Source: a bacterium (GTDB taxonomy: Bacteria; Margulisbacteria; Marinamargulisbacteria; JABIPA01). Taken from it: DNA of 51,426 bases. The stretch spans positions 1-51,426 of the forward strand of contig JABIPA010000001.1 in NCBI GenBank assembly GCA_018698675.1, given 5' to 3'. A model generated the notes under the pieces. That model was not told where the DNA came from and did not search any database. It worked only from the letters and a program-made list of their open reading frames with translations. The position numbers and the translations under genes were made by a program. Positions 8,682 through 17,793 of this stretch are shown here, piece by piece (the stretch's first letter is position 1; each line of letters starts with the position of its first letter).

Positions 8682-9689
8682 ATGGCTACTTTTGTAGATA
8701 AAATTACGATTTGCACGATCGGGGGCCATGGTGGCCCTGGTTGTTCAAGCTTCAGAAGAGAAAAATATATACCCAATGGCGGCCCCGATGGAGGGGATGG
8801 AGGTCGTGGTGGTAGTGTTATACTTCAGGTATCAGATAAACTTCAAACATTATTAGATCTCAAACTTAAAACAACCTATAAAGCGAAAGTTGGCGGCTCC
8901 GGTCGAAAACAAAAGCAGTTTGGGTCTAACGGCAAAGATTCATTAATTCTTGTTCCAAAAGGAACCTTAATATTTTGTGAAAACGGCACCCAAATTGCTG
9001 ATTTGAGTTCCATTGGAGAAACTTATATAGTTGCCAAAGGTGGTAAAGGTGGCAAAGGAAACCCTCATTTTTCTAACAGTAAAAATAGAAGTCCTACTTA
9101 TGCACAACCTGGTCTTGAAGGAGAAACTCAGACAGTTACGTTAGAACTGCGGTTAATCTCCGAAGTAGGGTTAATTGGAATGCCAAATGCGGGTAAATCA
9201 ACGTTACTTAAAGTTCTGACTCACTCCAATCCAAAAATTGCGGCATACCCCTTCACTACGTTATATCCAAACCTGGGCGTCATAAAAAAATATGACCGTG
9301 AAACGGTTGTCGCCGACATTCCTGGACTAATTGCAGGAGCTTCAAATGGAGATGGTCTTGGAGATGAATTCTTACGACACATCGACCGAACTAAATTACT
9401 TATTCACTTAGTTTCTGTTGAAAACCAAGACCCGGAAAAAATCATTTCCGACTATCAAACTATACAAGATGAACTTAAAAAGAGTGCCTATAACTTCGAA
9501 TCAAAAGTGCATATCGTGGCCCTTTCAAAATGCGAGTTGGCAGATTCAACAACTTTAGATACATGTGTTAATTTACTCAATAAACTTAATATTAAACCCA
9601 TTATGATTTCGTCACTCAATCGAACTAATATTGATGAACTAATTAACAAAATTTATATTGAGCTAGATAGAGAGTCTGATAGCAATTGA
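8682..9689 (+). CDS. obgE: GTPase Obg/CgtA
   Basis: Obg is a ribosome-associated GTPase needed for large-subunit assembly and linked to the stringent response. It has 335 residues. The glycine-rich Obg fold covers residues 1-158. The G domain has G1 GMPNAGKS (166-173), a switch with PFTTLYPNLG, and G3 DIPG (212-215). The G4 motif reads Ser282-Lys-Cys-Glu285, where most GTPases have NKxD. That is an unusual base-recognition motif. The C-terminal OCT domain is absent. No good Shine-Dalgarno sequence is seen, so translation may be coupled to rpmA. The stop overlaps the proB start by four bases. Confidence 0.95.
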   Translation: MATFVDKITICTIGGHGGPGCSSFRREKYIPNGGPDGGDGGRGGSVILQVSDKLQTLLDLKLKTTYKAKVGGSGRKQKQFGSNGKDSLILVPKGTLIFCENGTQIADLSSIGETYIVAKGGKGGKGNPHFSNSKNRSPTYAQPGLEGETQTVTLELRLISEVGLIGMPNAGKSTLLKVLTHSNPKIAAYPFTTLYPNLGVIKKYDRETVVADIPGLIAGASNGDGLGDEFLRHIDRTKLLIHLVSVENQDPEKIISDYQTIQDELKKSAYNFESKVHIVALSKCELADSTTLDTCVNLLNKLNIKPIMISSLNRTNIDELINKIYIELDRESDSN

Positions 9690-10471
9690 AACAAAACTTA
9701 GTAATTAAAATAGGGACGAATATTCTAACTACTAAATCAGGAGAACTTGATTTAAATAGATTACGCTCCTTTATTTTTCAAATATGCCAAATTAAAAAAA
9801 AAACCAAATCAAACATAATAGTCATTTCTTCAGGATCCATGACTTGTGGGTCTCAAAAACTTAAACTAGACACCGACAGTATTCCAAATAGACAGGCATC
9901 TGCTAGCGTTGGACAAATACTATTAATGAACGAATACGCAAAGTTTTTTGGCATTGAGAGTATAACTGTTGGACAACTATTGCTCACAAAAGATTGCTTT
10001 ACCAACGCGCTAAAAAGTAAAAACATTACAAATACCGTAAAAACTCTCTGGAAAATAGGTGTCATTCCAATCGTTAACGAAAATGACACGGTCACCACTT
10101 CTGAAATAGATAAGAACTTTGACGACAACGACGACCTTTCTTCTCGAGTAGCTATCCTTTTAGATGCATCTAAACTCATCATATTGACGGATACTGATGG
10201 CGTTTACACATCTAACCCAAAAATAGACAAAACAGCAACTCAAATAAAAACGATCACTGAGATAACCCCTAAAACACTTAAAATTATTAAAGACAAAAAG
10301 AGCATGCGATCCAGAGGTGGCATGAAAAGTAAGCTATTGTCTGCAAAAAAAGCCTTCGATAAAAATATTCCCGTAGTCATAGCTAAAGGAAGCGATGATA
10401 CCGTGTTATTGGACATAATAAATGGTGTGCCTAGAGGCACATTAATTGCGAAAGAAAAGGAACAATTATGA
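9686..10471 (+). CDS. proB: Glutamate 5-kinase (without PUA domain)
   Basis: It phosphorylates glutamate to gamma-glutamyl phosphate, the first step of proline synthesis. It has 261 residues, covering only the amino-acid kinase domain. The C-terminal PUA domain of the 367-residue E. coli enzyme is missing. Family marks include VIKIGTNILT, VISSGSMTCG, NENDTV and LTDTDGVY. The start is TTG at 9686 inside the obgE stop (TTGA). No other start would preserve the first strand KQNLVIKIG. It overlaps proA by four bases (ATGA). Confidence 0.95.
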   Translation: MKQNLVIKIGTNILTTKSGELDLNRLRSFIFQICQIKKKTKSNIIVISSGSMTCGSQKLKLDTDSIPNRQASASVGQILLMNEYAKFFGIESITVGQLLLTKDCFTNALKSKNITNTVKTLWKIGVIPIVNENDTVTTSEIDKNFDDNDDLSSRVAILLDASKLIILTDTDGVYTSNPKIDKTATQIKTITEITPKTLKIIKDKKSMRSRGGMKSKLLSAKKAFDKNIPVVIAKGSDDTVLLDIINGVPRGTLIAKEKEQL

Positions 10472-11730
10472 TTCAGAGTAAAACCCGAACGATAGAACAA
10501 CAATGTAAAATTGCCAAGGAATCATCTATCAAACTAAATACACTCAGCACAAAATTTAAAAACCTTATTTTAACAAAGCTAGCCGACTCTTTATTAGAAA
10601 ATGAAACATATATTCTCACCCAAAATAAACTAGATATCGAAAATGGTCGTAAAAATGGAATGAGTGAGTCCTTAGTGGATAGACTTATGTTAAATTCGAA
10701 ACGAATCACTGGATGTTCAGACGCTCTTAACTCAATTTCCACGCTTGATGATCCCGTTGGGAAAACATTAGACGGATGGGAAACTCTCAATGGTCTAAAA
10801 ATAAAAAAAATTCGAGTCCCCCTTGGCGTATTTGGCATGATTTACGAAGCTAGACCAAACGTCACCGTGGATGCGATTGGGCTAGGTATAAAAACGGGGA
10901 ATGGTATTGTCTTACGAGGGAGTTCATCTGCATATCAAACCAACCGAGCAATCGTAACTGTTTTTGAAAGCACCCTTAGAGATAATGGATACCCTGTTGA
11001 ATCGGTCCAGCTTTTAGACGATACCTCTAGAGAAGGCGTCCAAGTGTTTGTCCGGATGAAAGACTACTTAGATCTGATCATTCCTCGAGGTGGCGCCGGA
11101 TTAATAAATTCAGTCGTTGATACAGCTACGGTTCCTACGATTGAAACAGGAACGGGAAACTGTCATATTTACGTTGATAGTCGGGCAAAAATAGACCAAT
11201 CCTTAAAGATAATACTTAATGCAAAAACACACAGAACATCCGTTTGTAATTCATGTGAATCTTTATTGATTCATAAAGATATTGCACAGGTAATTTTACC
11301 CAAAATAGTCGATAGCCTTTCAACCGCTGGTGTGGAAATTCGAGGCTGTGAAAAATCTTGTAAGCTGTCACCGTCAATAATTTCTGCTTCTGAAAATGAT
11401 TGGAGCACAGAGTATTTGGACTTAATTATTTCTATCAAAATTGTAGAGGATATTGAAGAAGCGATTTCTCACATCCAGCAATATGGAACGAAACATACTG
11501 AAGCCATACTTTCAGAAGACTATGACTCTATTCAATTATTTACGAAACTGGTAGATGCGTCTGCCGTTCTAGTAAACACATCGACAAGGTTTACGGATGG
11601 AGAGATGTTTGGATTTGGTGCCGAAATCGGAATTTCTACTCAAAAGCTTCATGCTAGAGGTCCAATGGGGTTACCTGAACTAACATCTTATAAATATATA
11701 GTAGAAGGATCCGGACAAATCCGTCACTAA
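10468..11730 (+). CDS. proA: Gamma-glutamyl phosphate reductase
   Basis: It reduces gamma-glutamyl phosphate with NADPH to glutamate semialdehyde, the second proline step. It has 420 residues, the usual length for this aldehyde-dehydrogenase-fold family. The catalytic cysteine is Cys260 in RTSVCNS. Conserved stretches include GVFGMIYEARPNVTVDA and the IIPRGGAGL loop. The ATG is preceded by AAAGGAA and overlaps proB, so the two enzymes that pass on an unstable intermediate are made from coupled genes. proC is not in the window. Confidence 0.97.
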   Translation: MIQSKTRTIEQQCKIAKESSIKLNTLSTKFKNLILTKLADSLLENETYILTQNKLDIENGRKNGMSESLVDRLMLNSKRITGCSDALNSISTLDDPVGKTLDGWETLNGLKIKKIRVPLGVFGMIYEARPNVTVDAIGLGIKTGNGIVLRGSSSAYQTNRAIVTVFESTLRDNGYPVESVQLLDDTSREGVQVFVRMKDYLDLIIPRGGAGLINSVVDTATVPTIETGTGNCHIYVDSRAKIDQSLKIILNAKTHRTSVCNSCESLLIHKDIAQVILPKIVDSLSTAGVEIRGCEKSCKLSPSIISASENDWSTEYLDLIISIKIVEDIEEAISHIQQYGTKHTEAILSEDYDSIQLFTKLVDASAVLVNTSTRFTDGEMFGFGAEIGISTQKLHARGPMGLPELTSYKYIVEGSGQIRH

Positions 11731-11738
11731 TTTTAGAT

Positions 11739-11760
11739 AAGAAAATAAGCTTTCTTTTTT
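11739..11760 (+). terminator. Weak intrinsic terminator after proA
   Basis: The arms AAGAAA and TTTCTT enclose a six-base loop and run into further T residues, eight bases after the proA stop. The stem is AT-only apart from one pair, so stability is poor. The position between convergent proA and recG supports a terminator, the structure only weakly. Confidence 0.3.
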
Positions 11761-11857
11761 ACTCTAAGTTTTGTTTGAGTAGCATTAATATATCTCCAGA
11801 ACATTTGAATTTACAACGAAATTCCGGTTTCACAGACATGTCCATGAACGTCCTATT

Positions 11858-13903
11858 TTAGCTTAAATTTGACAGTATTAAGTGATATTTCTGATTTAAA
11901 CTTTCTCTTAAGAAAACGTTTTCTGGCTTTTGTAGTTTGGGATCATCTTTAAAAATGCTACTAACGGCCTCTTTTGCAGTTTTTAATAGGTGTTCGTCAT
12001 TGATTAAACTAGCCACTTTAAACTCTGGCAATCCCGATTGACGAGTTCCTAAAATATCCCCAGGTCCTCTTATTTTCATATCAACTTCGGCCAATTTAAA
12101 TCCATCATTTGTGTCTAGCATTGCTTTAATCCGTAAGTTTGCATTTTCGGATGTAGGCTCCGCTATTAAAAAGCAATGAGACTCATTCCCTCCCCTCCCT
12201 ATCCTACCTCGCAACTGATGGAGTTGAGAGAGGCCAAATCGCTCCGCATGCCGAATTATCATAATTGTCGAGTTAGGAACATCTATCCCTACCTCTATAA
12301 CTGTTGTAGAAACCAAAATCTGAATGTCATTTTTCTTAAAATTTTGCATGATCTCTGACTTTTCTAATTGTTTCATTTTTCCATGTATTAATCCGACTTT
12401 AGCCATAGAAAACAAAGCCGATAACTGCTCAAATCCTTCGGTCGCGGACTTTAAATCCAATTTTTCCGAGTCTTCTACTAAGGGGTAAACAACAAACACT
12501 TGTCTACCTTTTTCTATCTGATTTAAACAAAACTTATATACCTGTTCCAATTTTGATTCTCTCAAAAAATAAGTTTTGGAAGGAACTCTTCCTGGAGGCA
12601 TTTCGCTAATAATTGACTTATCAAGGTCCCCAAAACAACTAAGTAATAATGAACGTGGAATAGGAGTTGCCGTCATATATAAACAATGACAAAACTCATC
12701 CTTTTTCGAAAGAGCCATTCTTTGCATAACACCAAACCGATGTTGTTCATCTATAATTGCCATCCCCAATTTGGTCATTTTAATAGGGTCCTGAATAACT
12801 GCATGGGTTCCGATCAATATTAAAGGCTCTTCACCGATCAATGCAGCTTCTATAACCTTTCGTTCTTTTTTCCTGGTCTTTCCTCTCAATAAATAAACGG
12901 GAATCTCCATCGACTCCAATCGTTTACTAATTTTCAAAAAGTGCTGCTCTGCCAAAATATCCGTTGGAGCAAGTAATACCCCCTTCCGATTGCTTTCTAT
13001 TGCCATCAGCAAGGCAACTATAGCGACGTCCGTTTTCCCAGATCCTACATCTCCCTGTAGCAATCGATTCATTTTATTTGGCCCATTCACGTCTTTTTGG
13101 ATATCTTCAACAGACTTTTTTTGATCTCCCGTAAGTGAATATGGCAATTTTTCAATATAAGAATCTAAAATAGACCCAGATATTTTAAGAGGCTCTCCAT
13201 TTCGCTTCTTATATTGATTTCTATTTAATGAAAGTGATAATTGAAAATAAAAAAATTCATCAAAAACAATTCTTTTTCTCGCCCGCTCATATAAGTCTAA
13301 AGAGGTCGGAAAATGCATGTTCACTAATGAATCACTAATTGACAACAACTCTAAACCTTTTAAAATCGACGAAGGAACAGGATCTTTGACCTTTAATACG
13401 TACTCGATAACCTTCCTCGCTACTTTTCGAAGAGTGGACTGATACAGGCCCGCAGATAAGGGATAGACGGGGACAATTTCTTTTCTAAAATCTGTAGCGG
13501 GTTCGTGTTCTATGATCTGGGCCGTTATCATGGGCTCATAGGAGGTTCGTTCGCATTTAGCTTTGAATAGGTAAGGAATTCCGATTTTTAGGTATTTGCT
13601 CAAATAAAGTTGATTAAACCATATACAAATTATCGTTCCCGAAGAATCTGAGACGACTGCTTTTGTAACCGTCTTATTTTGCCGAGTCCGTTGATCCTGT
13701 ATTGATTTAATTTTCCCGATAAAACTTTCAGTTTCTCCACCGCTAAGCTCGGAAATTTTAGGTAAGTTTCTGCGGTCTTCGTAGGTCCTAGGAAACATGT
13801 ATAGAAAATCAGATACCGTATATACCTTCTTTTTCATTAACAATTTCCCTAAGTTAGGACCTACTCCTTTTACAAATTGAATCGCAATGTCGTTTTTAGT
13901 CAT
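11858..13903 (-). CDS. recG: ATP-dependent DNA helicase RecG
   Basis: RecG remodels stalled replication forks and Holliday junctions. It has 681 residues, normal for the family. The order is an N-terminal wedge/OB domain (about residues 50-150), Walker A GDVGSGKT at 284-291, the DEQH box at 385-388, the MTATPIPRSL motif and the RecG C-terminal domain with HQLRGRIGRG. The ATG at 13903 has AAGGAT seven bases upstream. It lies 27 bases after purL on the same strand. The second DEAD-box residue pattern DEQH is typical of RecG and Mfd. Confidence 0.97.
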   Translation of the reverse strand: MTKNDIAIQFVKGVGPNLGKLLMKKKVYTVSDFLYMFPRTYEDRRNLPKISELSGGETESFIGKIKSIQDQRTRQNKTVTKAVVSDSSGTIICIWFNQLYLSKYLKIGIPYLFKAKCERTSYEPMITAQIIEHEPATDFRKEIVPVYPLSAGLYQSTLRKVARKVIEYVLKVKDPVPSSILKGLELLSISDSLVNMHFPTSLDLYERARKRIVFDEFFYFQLSLSLNRNQYKKRNGEPLKISGSILDSYIEKLPYSLTGDQKKSVEDIQKDVNGPNKMNRLLQGDVGSGKTDVAIVALLMAIESNRKGVLLAPTDILAEQHFLKISKRLESMEIPVYLLRGKTRKKERKVIEAALIGEEPLILIGTHAVIQDPIKMTKLGMAIIDEQHRFGVMQRMALSKKDEFCHCLYMTATPIPRSLLLSCFGDLDKSIISEMPPGRVPSKTYFLRESKLEQVYKFCLNQIEKGRQVFVVYPLVEDSEKLDLKSATEGFEQLSALFSMAKVGLIHGKMKQLEKSEIMQNFKKNDIQILVSTTVIEVGIDVPNSTIMIIRHAERFGLSQLHQLRGRIGRGGNESHCFLIAEPTSENANLRIKAMLDTNDGFKLAEVDMKIRGPGDILGTRQSGLPEFKVASLINDEHLLKTAKEAVSSIFKDDPKLQKPENVFLRESLNQKYHLILSNLS

Positions 13904-13930
13904 CGGGTCATCCTTAGACCTCGCCTCAAG

Positions 13931-16171
13931 TTAATTCCAGTGAGACGCTAATTCTTCCATATTCTCTTTGTAAAACAAATCTCCACATTGAGCCAATTCC
14001 ATTACAGTTTCTCTAGTCGTATGTCCTAAAACTTCGAAATCCACGCCTAAGTCTTTCAATGAGTCTAATGCACGTTGTTTATTATCGTTTGACACAGAAA
14101 CAACATATCCTCCGTTTTCTGAAAATAAAGTTGTTCCTAAATCGCATTCAGATCCGAAATTTAGCTTCATTCCTACATCAGCATTTCCATTTCTGCCCAT
14201 TGCCATTTCGACTAGTGCCAACCAAAGTCCACCCATTGAAATATCGTGACAGGAAGAAATAAGAGACGATTCAATTTCTTTAGCAACCCATGTATTTTGA
14301 AGTCGCTCATCATCGTATCTTACTTGAGGAGGTACATTGCCTAGTTCTGGACGAGAATCTCCAATTTGAGTCCCTCCAAATTCAGAATATCTTTTTCCAA
14401 TCAATATCAACGTTTGTCCATCACTATCAACTTTAGCTCGCATCCCTTTAGAGGAATCTTCTATTTTTCCAACGACTAAAATTACTGGGGAAGGAACGAC
14501 TTCACTTCCAGTCTTGGATTCGTTATAAAAACTTACATTTCCAGCAATAATTGGTAACGGTTCCTCTTTAGAGTCAGGGTTTAAATTAAAACACGCGTCC
14601 TTAATACCCCGGATTCCTTCTTCAAATTGATGAAAAACATGAGGGTTTTCAGGGTTACCGTAGTTCAAGCAATCCGTTACAGCCAAAGGAAGACCTCCTG
14701 CTGAAATCACGTTACGAATTCCCTCTGCAACCGCATACGCGCCAGAAATATAGGGATCATGCTCTCCATACAGATTACTATCTATACTTGTAACAACTCC
14801 AACATCACAGCCTTCAATTGGAGTGACAATCACGGCATCCCCTTCTCCTGGATACATAACCGTGTCGCCTCTTACACCTTGATCAAAATGACGATACACA
14901 GGTTTCTTTGAACAATTATTTGGATGCTTCAGACTCTTTTTCAGGTTCTCTTTAATTTGTTCTTTCGACAAACTTTCCGACAATTCTGTTACTACCATCT
15001 CTTTTGGTTTTGATTCTCGGATAACACTCACATCTGTAGTAATAGCTGTAATAGGAATATTCCCAACAACTTCACCTTTATGAAATAGTCGAAAAAATGG
15101 ATTATTTGTGACGTGCCCTACTACCGATGCACCCGCATTCGGATAAAACCGTCCCATATCAAAATCTTTATTGAATATATCGCAACACCGTTGACTAAAA
15201 TCTCGTGGAACAACCATGCAAAATCTTTCCTGAGTCTCGGAGCAAGAAATAACTTCTGGGCCTAAACCCTCAATTCCGCAAAGAACTTTAGATAAATCGA
15301 TATCAACACCAAATCCACCACTAGCTGCGATCTCAGACGCAGCACAAGCAATACCTCCAGCGCCTAAGTCTTTATATCCAACTTCAATTTTATTTTCTCT
15401 AATTTCTTTAAACAATTGCTTCATCGCCTCAACAACAACTCTTTTCATAAAAGGGTCATGAAGTTGAACGGCTCCCAAGTTTGAGGAATCATCATCTTGG
15501 TCCAGTGTTTGTGAAGAAAAACTAGCTCCTCCAAAACCAGACGCATCCGTAGACTTTCCAATCAAGATTACGTCATAAGGCTCAGTCCCTGCACATTTTG
15601 GTGCATAGCTATGAATAATTTCTGATTCCTCAACGAGACCGATTGCCGCAACGTTAACTAAACAATTCTCGTTATACGACGGATGATAAACAGTTTCTCC
15701 GCCTAATACCGGAACACCCAAAGGGTTAGCGTAATCTGAAACGCCAAGTATAACTCTATCTTTAATATCTTTTACTATTGATGGTCCATTAATTTGGTCA
15801 CCAAAATGAAGAGAATTTAGAACACCGATAACATCGGCACCCATACAATAAACATCTCGTACAACGCCACCTACTCCGGTAGCAGCTCCTTCTACAGGCA
15901 AAATTTGTGAAGGGTGATTATGAGACTCGTGAGAGACAGCAAGACAATAAGACTTTCCATCTTTTTTAGTAAAACGAATGATTCCAGAATCTTCGCCTAT
16001 TCCTAGCGCAACATTTTTTCCAGTTACAGGTAATTGTTTTAAGACACGTTTACTACTTTTATAAGAGCAATGTTCTGACCACATTGTGTCAAAGATTTGC
16101 AATTCGACAATTGAAGGATCCGTTCCTAATATTTGTTTAACTTCTATGATTTCTTTTTGGGATAAATTCAT
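13931..16171 (-). CDS. purL: Phosphoribosylformylglycinamidine synthase subunit II
   Basis: PurL makes FGAM from FGAR with ATP and ammonia in purine synthesis. It has 746 residues, the small PurL form that works with separate PurQ and PurS subunits, neither of which is in the window. Marks are MWSEHCSYKS near residue 30, VSHESHNHPS, EGAATGVGG, and NYGNPE in the second half. I chose ATG 16171 (MNLSQKE) instead of an in-frame start 45 bases earlier, because the family begins here and a -10-like TAAACT ends seven bases upstream. No Shine-Dalgarno sequence is present. Confidence 0.96.
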   Translation of the reverse strand: MNLSQKEIIEVKQILGTDPSIVELQIFDTMWSEHCSYKSSKRVLKQLPVTGKNVALGIGEDSGIIRFTKKDGKSYCLAVSHESHNHPSQILPVEGAATGVGGVVRDVYCMGADVIGVLNSLHFGDQINGPSIVKDIKDRVILGVSDYANPLGVPVLGGETVYHPSYNENCLVNVAAIGLVEESEIIHSYAPKCAGTEPYDVILIGKSTDASGFGGASFSSQTLDQDDDSSNLGAVQLHDPFMKRVVVEAMKQLFKEIRENKIEVGYKDLGAGGIACAASEIAASGGFGVDIDLSKVLCGIEGLGPEVISCSETQERFCMVVPRDFSQRCCDIFNKDFDMGRFYPNAGASVVGHVTNNPFFRLFHKGEVVGNIPITAITTDVSVIRESKPKEMVVTELSESLSKEQIKENLKKSLKHPNNCSKKPVYRHFDQGVRGDTVMYPGEGDAVIVTPIEGCDVGVVTSIDSNLYGEHDPYISGAYAVAEGIRNVISAGGLPLAVTDCLNYGNPENPHVFHQFEEGIRGIKDACFNLNPDSKEEPLPIIAGNVSFYNESKTGSEVVPSPVILVVGKIEDSSKGMRAKVDSDGQTLILIGKRYSEFGGTQIGDSRPELGNVPPQVRYDDERLQNTWVAKEIESSLISSCHDISMGGLWLALVEMAMGRNGNADVGMKLNFGSECDLGTTLFSENGGYVVSVSNDNKQRALDSLKDLGVDFEVLGHTTRETVMELAQCGDLFYKENMEELASHWN

Positions 16172-16178
16172 GAGAATG

Positions 16179-16207
16179 AGTTTAACATTTTTCAAGAATG
16201 AGGTTAA
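16179..16207 (-). promoter_or_regulatory. Leaderless-type promoter of purL
   Basis: On the minus strand TTAACC and TAAACT are spaced by 17 bases. The -10 ends seven bases before the purL ATG, so the transcript would begin at or near the A of the start codon. No Shine-Dalgarno sequence is present. It overlaps the rsmD promoter. Confidence 0.42.
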
Positions 16208-16217
16208 TAGGTACACT
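16189..16217 (+). promoter_or_regulatory. Leaderless-type promoter of rsmD
   Basis: TTTTCA (16189) and TACACT (16212) are spaced by 17 bases, and the -10 ends six bases before the rsmD ATG. Its -35 lies inside the spacer of the divergent purL promoter, so the two are probably mutually exclusive or co-regulated. Confidence 0.42.
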
Positions 16218-16223
16218 AGTAAT

Positions 16224-16907
16224 ATGCGAATCGTTTCAGGAACATATCAAGGGCTACATCTTTATTTTCAAAAGAATAAGCACCTTCGTCCAACTCAGGA
16301 CAAAGTAAAGCAAGCAATAATTAACCGTATCCGTTCACATATAAGTGGAGCAACGGTTTTAGACTTGTATTCGGGCGTAGGCAGTTATGGACTAGAAATG
16401 ATTTCTAATAATTGTGAATCAATTACCTTTTTAGATACTCACTCTTCAATCATTGATAAAAACTTGGAAATGATTTGCCTTTCAAGTGTTAAACAAAACA
16501 TCCCTTTGAGTTTTAATTCACCTCAACCAGAAGAATTCGAAATAACTGATGCCTTCATTAAAGAGCAGTTTAAACAAGCTCAAAAAAAAAGGAACTTCGG
16601 ACTGAAAATAAATGAAACAAACATAGAGAGACAGACATCAACCGCACAACAATTTTTAAAACGAACAAAAAATAAATACGATATTATCTTTATGGACCCA
16701 CCATGGACTCACCCTCAGTACTTCGAAGAATCCCTTAAAGCGATTGCCGAGTTTACTATACTTACCCCTAACGGTATCATTATCGTGGAACATCCGAAGT
16801 CGGTAGACCTTTTGCAAACAGGATTAAAAGGTCAAATTTATGACTATGGAAATACTAAAATAGGAATTTTTGAACATGAAACATGTCATCTACCCCGGAA
16901 GCTTTGA
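16224..16907 (+). CDS. rsmD: 16S rRNA (guanine-966-N2)-methyltransferase RsmD
   Basis: RsmD methylates G966 of 16S rRNA during 30S assembly. It has 227 residues and begins MRIVSGTYQG, as the family does. The in-frame upstream codons would run into purL and are not used. The SAM-binding loop DLYSGVGSYG is at residues 47-56 and the catalytic DPPW at 158-161. Between them, about residues 90-145 form a charged insert, making the protein some 30-40 residues longer than usual. It overlaps coaD by 32 bases, in the common rsmD-coaD order. Confidence 0.92.
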   Translation: MRIVSGTYQGLHLYFQKNKHLRPTQDKVKQAIINRIRSHISGATVLDLYSGVGSYGLEMISNNCESITFLDTHSSIIDKNLEMICLSSVKQNIPLSFNSPQPEEFEITDAFIKEQFKQAQKKRNFGLKINETNIERQTSTAQQFLKRTKNKYDIIFMDPPWTHPQYFEESLKAIAEFTILTPNGIIIVEHPKSVDLLQTGLKGQIYDYGNTKIGIFEHETCHLPRKL

Positions 16908-17358
16908 TCCCATAACTCTTGGGCATATAAACATCATAGAACGCGCAGCAAAAATATTCCCAAAAGTTACGATAAGCGTTATCGAAAACCCTTCAAAAAA
17001 TGCAACATTTTCAATTCAAGAACGTATTGAATTAATAAAAGAAATTTTTAAAGACAGACCAAATATAGATACCGAATATTTTCAGGGCCTTCTTATGGAT
17101 TATGCCGAAAATAAAGGAGTTGAAACTATAATCAGAGGACTACGCGCATTTTCTGACTTTGATTTTGAGTTTCAAATGGCCTTAACAAATCGTGAATTAA
17201 ACCCTAACATAGACACTGTATTTTTAATGACGGACGTCAAACGTGCATATGTCAGTTCATCAATTGTTAAAGAGGTTGCTTTACTCAATGGAGATGTTTC
17301 CTCTTTTGTACCTAAAATTGTCGAAACTGCACTTCAAAAAAAATTTACTAAAGGATAA
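16876..17358 (+). CDS. coaD: Phosphopantetheine adenylyltransferase
   Basis: CoaD transfers AMP to 4'-phosphopantetheine, the penultimate step of coenzyme A synthesis. It has 160 residues. The nucleotidyltransferase signature GSFDPITLGH is at residues 8-17, with the TxGH form of the HxGH motif. The IIRGLRAFSDF stretch and the C-terminal SSSIVKE motif are also present. The ATG at 16876 has AGGA ten bases upstream. An in-frame TTG two codons earlier is less likely. It is nested into the end of rsmD. Confidence 0.97.
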   Translation: MKHVIYPGSFDPITLGHINIIERAAKIFPKVTISVIENPSKNATFSIQERIELIKEIFKDRPNIDTEYFQGLLMDYAENKGVETIIRGLRAFSDFDFEFQMALTNRELNPNIDTVFLMTDVKRAYVSSSIVKEVALLNGDVSSFVPKIVETALQKKFTKG

Positions 17359-17361
17359 ATA

Positions 17362-17793
17362 ATGAACGAAATTTTAGGACTAGTTGACTCGCTAGACGCC
17401 ACTATTTTAGAAGGAAAAAAAATACCCTTCAGTGAAAAAATAGTTCTAAATGAAAAAGTGTTATTAACACTTGTGGATAAAATAAGACTTGCTCTTAAAG
17501 GAGAAAGTGGAGCCATTCGAGACGCTGTTGAACTATCCAATTCGGCTACAGAAACAACGTTTGAACCTTCAAAAGACTCGGATATAGAGCATCTTGAGCA
17601 AGTTCAAATTTATTCAAAAAAAATTAAATTGGATGCTCATCAATATGCTGGAAATGTTTTAGCTAACTTGCAGCTAATGGTGACAAAAATGCAAAAAGAA
17701 ATCGTTCGCTTAGATAAAACAATTCAGACAGGACGAAACGTTCTTGATGATCAATTAGAAGAAAATATGGAGCTACAAAATGAAAAAAAATAA
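17362..17793 (+). CDS. Coiled-coil protein adjacent to coaD, function unknown
   Basis: This is a 143-residue soluble, highly charged protein. Residues 1-45 resemble a short conserved head (LVDSLDATILEGKKIPFSEK, then LVDKIRLAL). Residues 78-143 are predicted coiled coil with heptad spacing and no Pro. Small proteins of this kind follow coaD in cyanobacteria and in some Firmicutes, annotated loosely as DivIVA-like or ATP-synthase-B-like. I recognise the context, not a proven function. It starts 3 bases after coaD and its end overlaps rph by 14 bases, so it is made together with both. Confidence 0.75.
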   Translation: MNEILGLVDSLDATILEGKKIPFSEKIVLNEKVLLTLVDKIRLALKGESGAIRDAVELSNSATETTFEPSKDSDIEHLEQVQIYSKKIKLDAHQYAGNVLANLQLMVTKMQKEIVRLDKTIQTGRNVLDDQLEENMELQNEKK

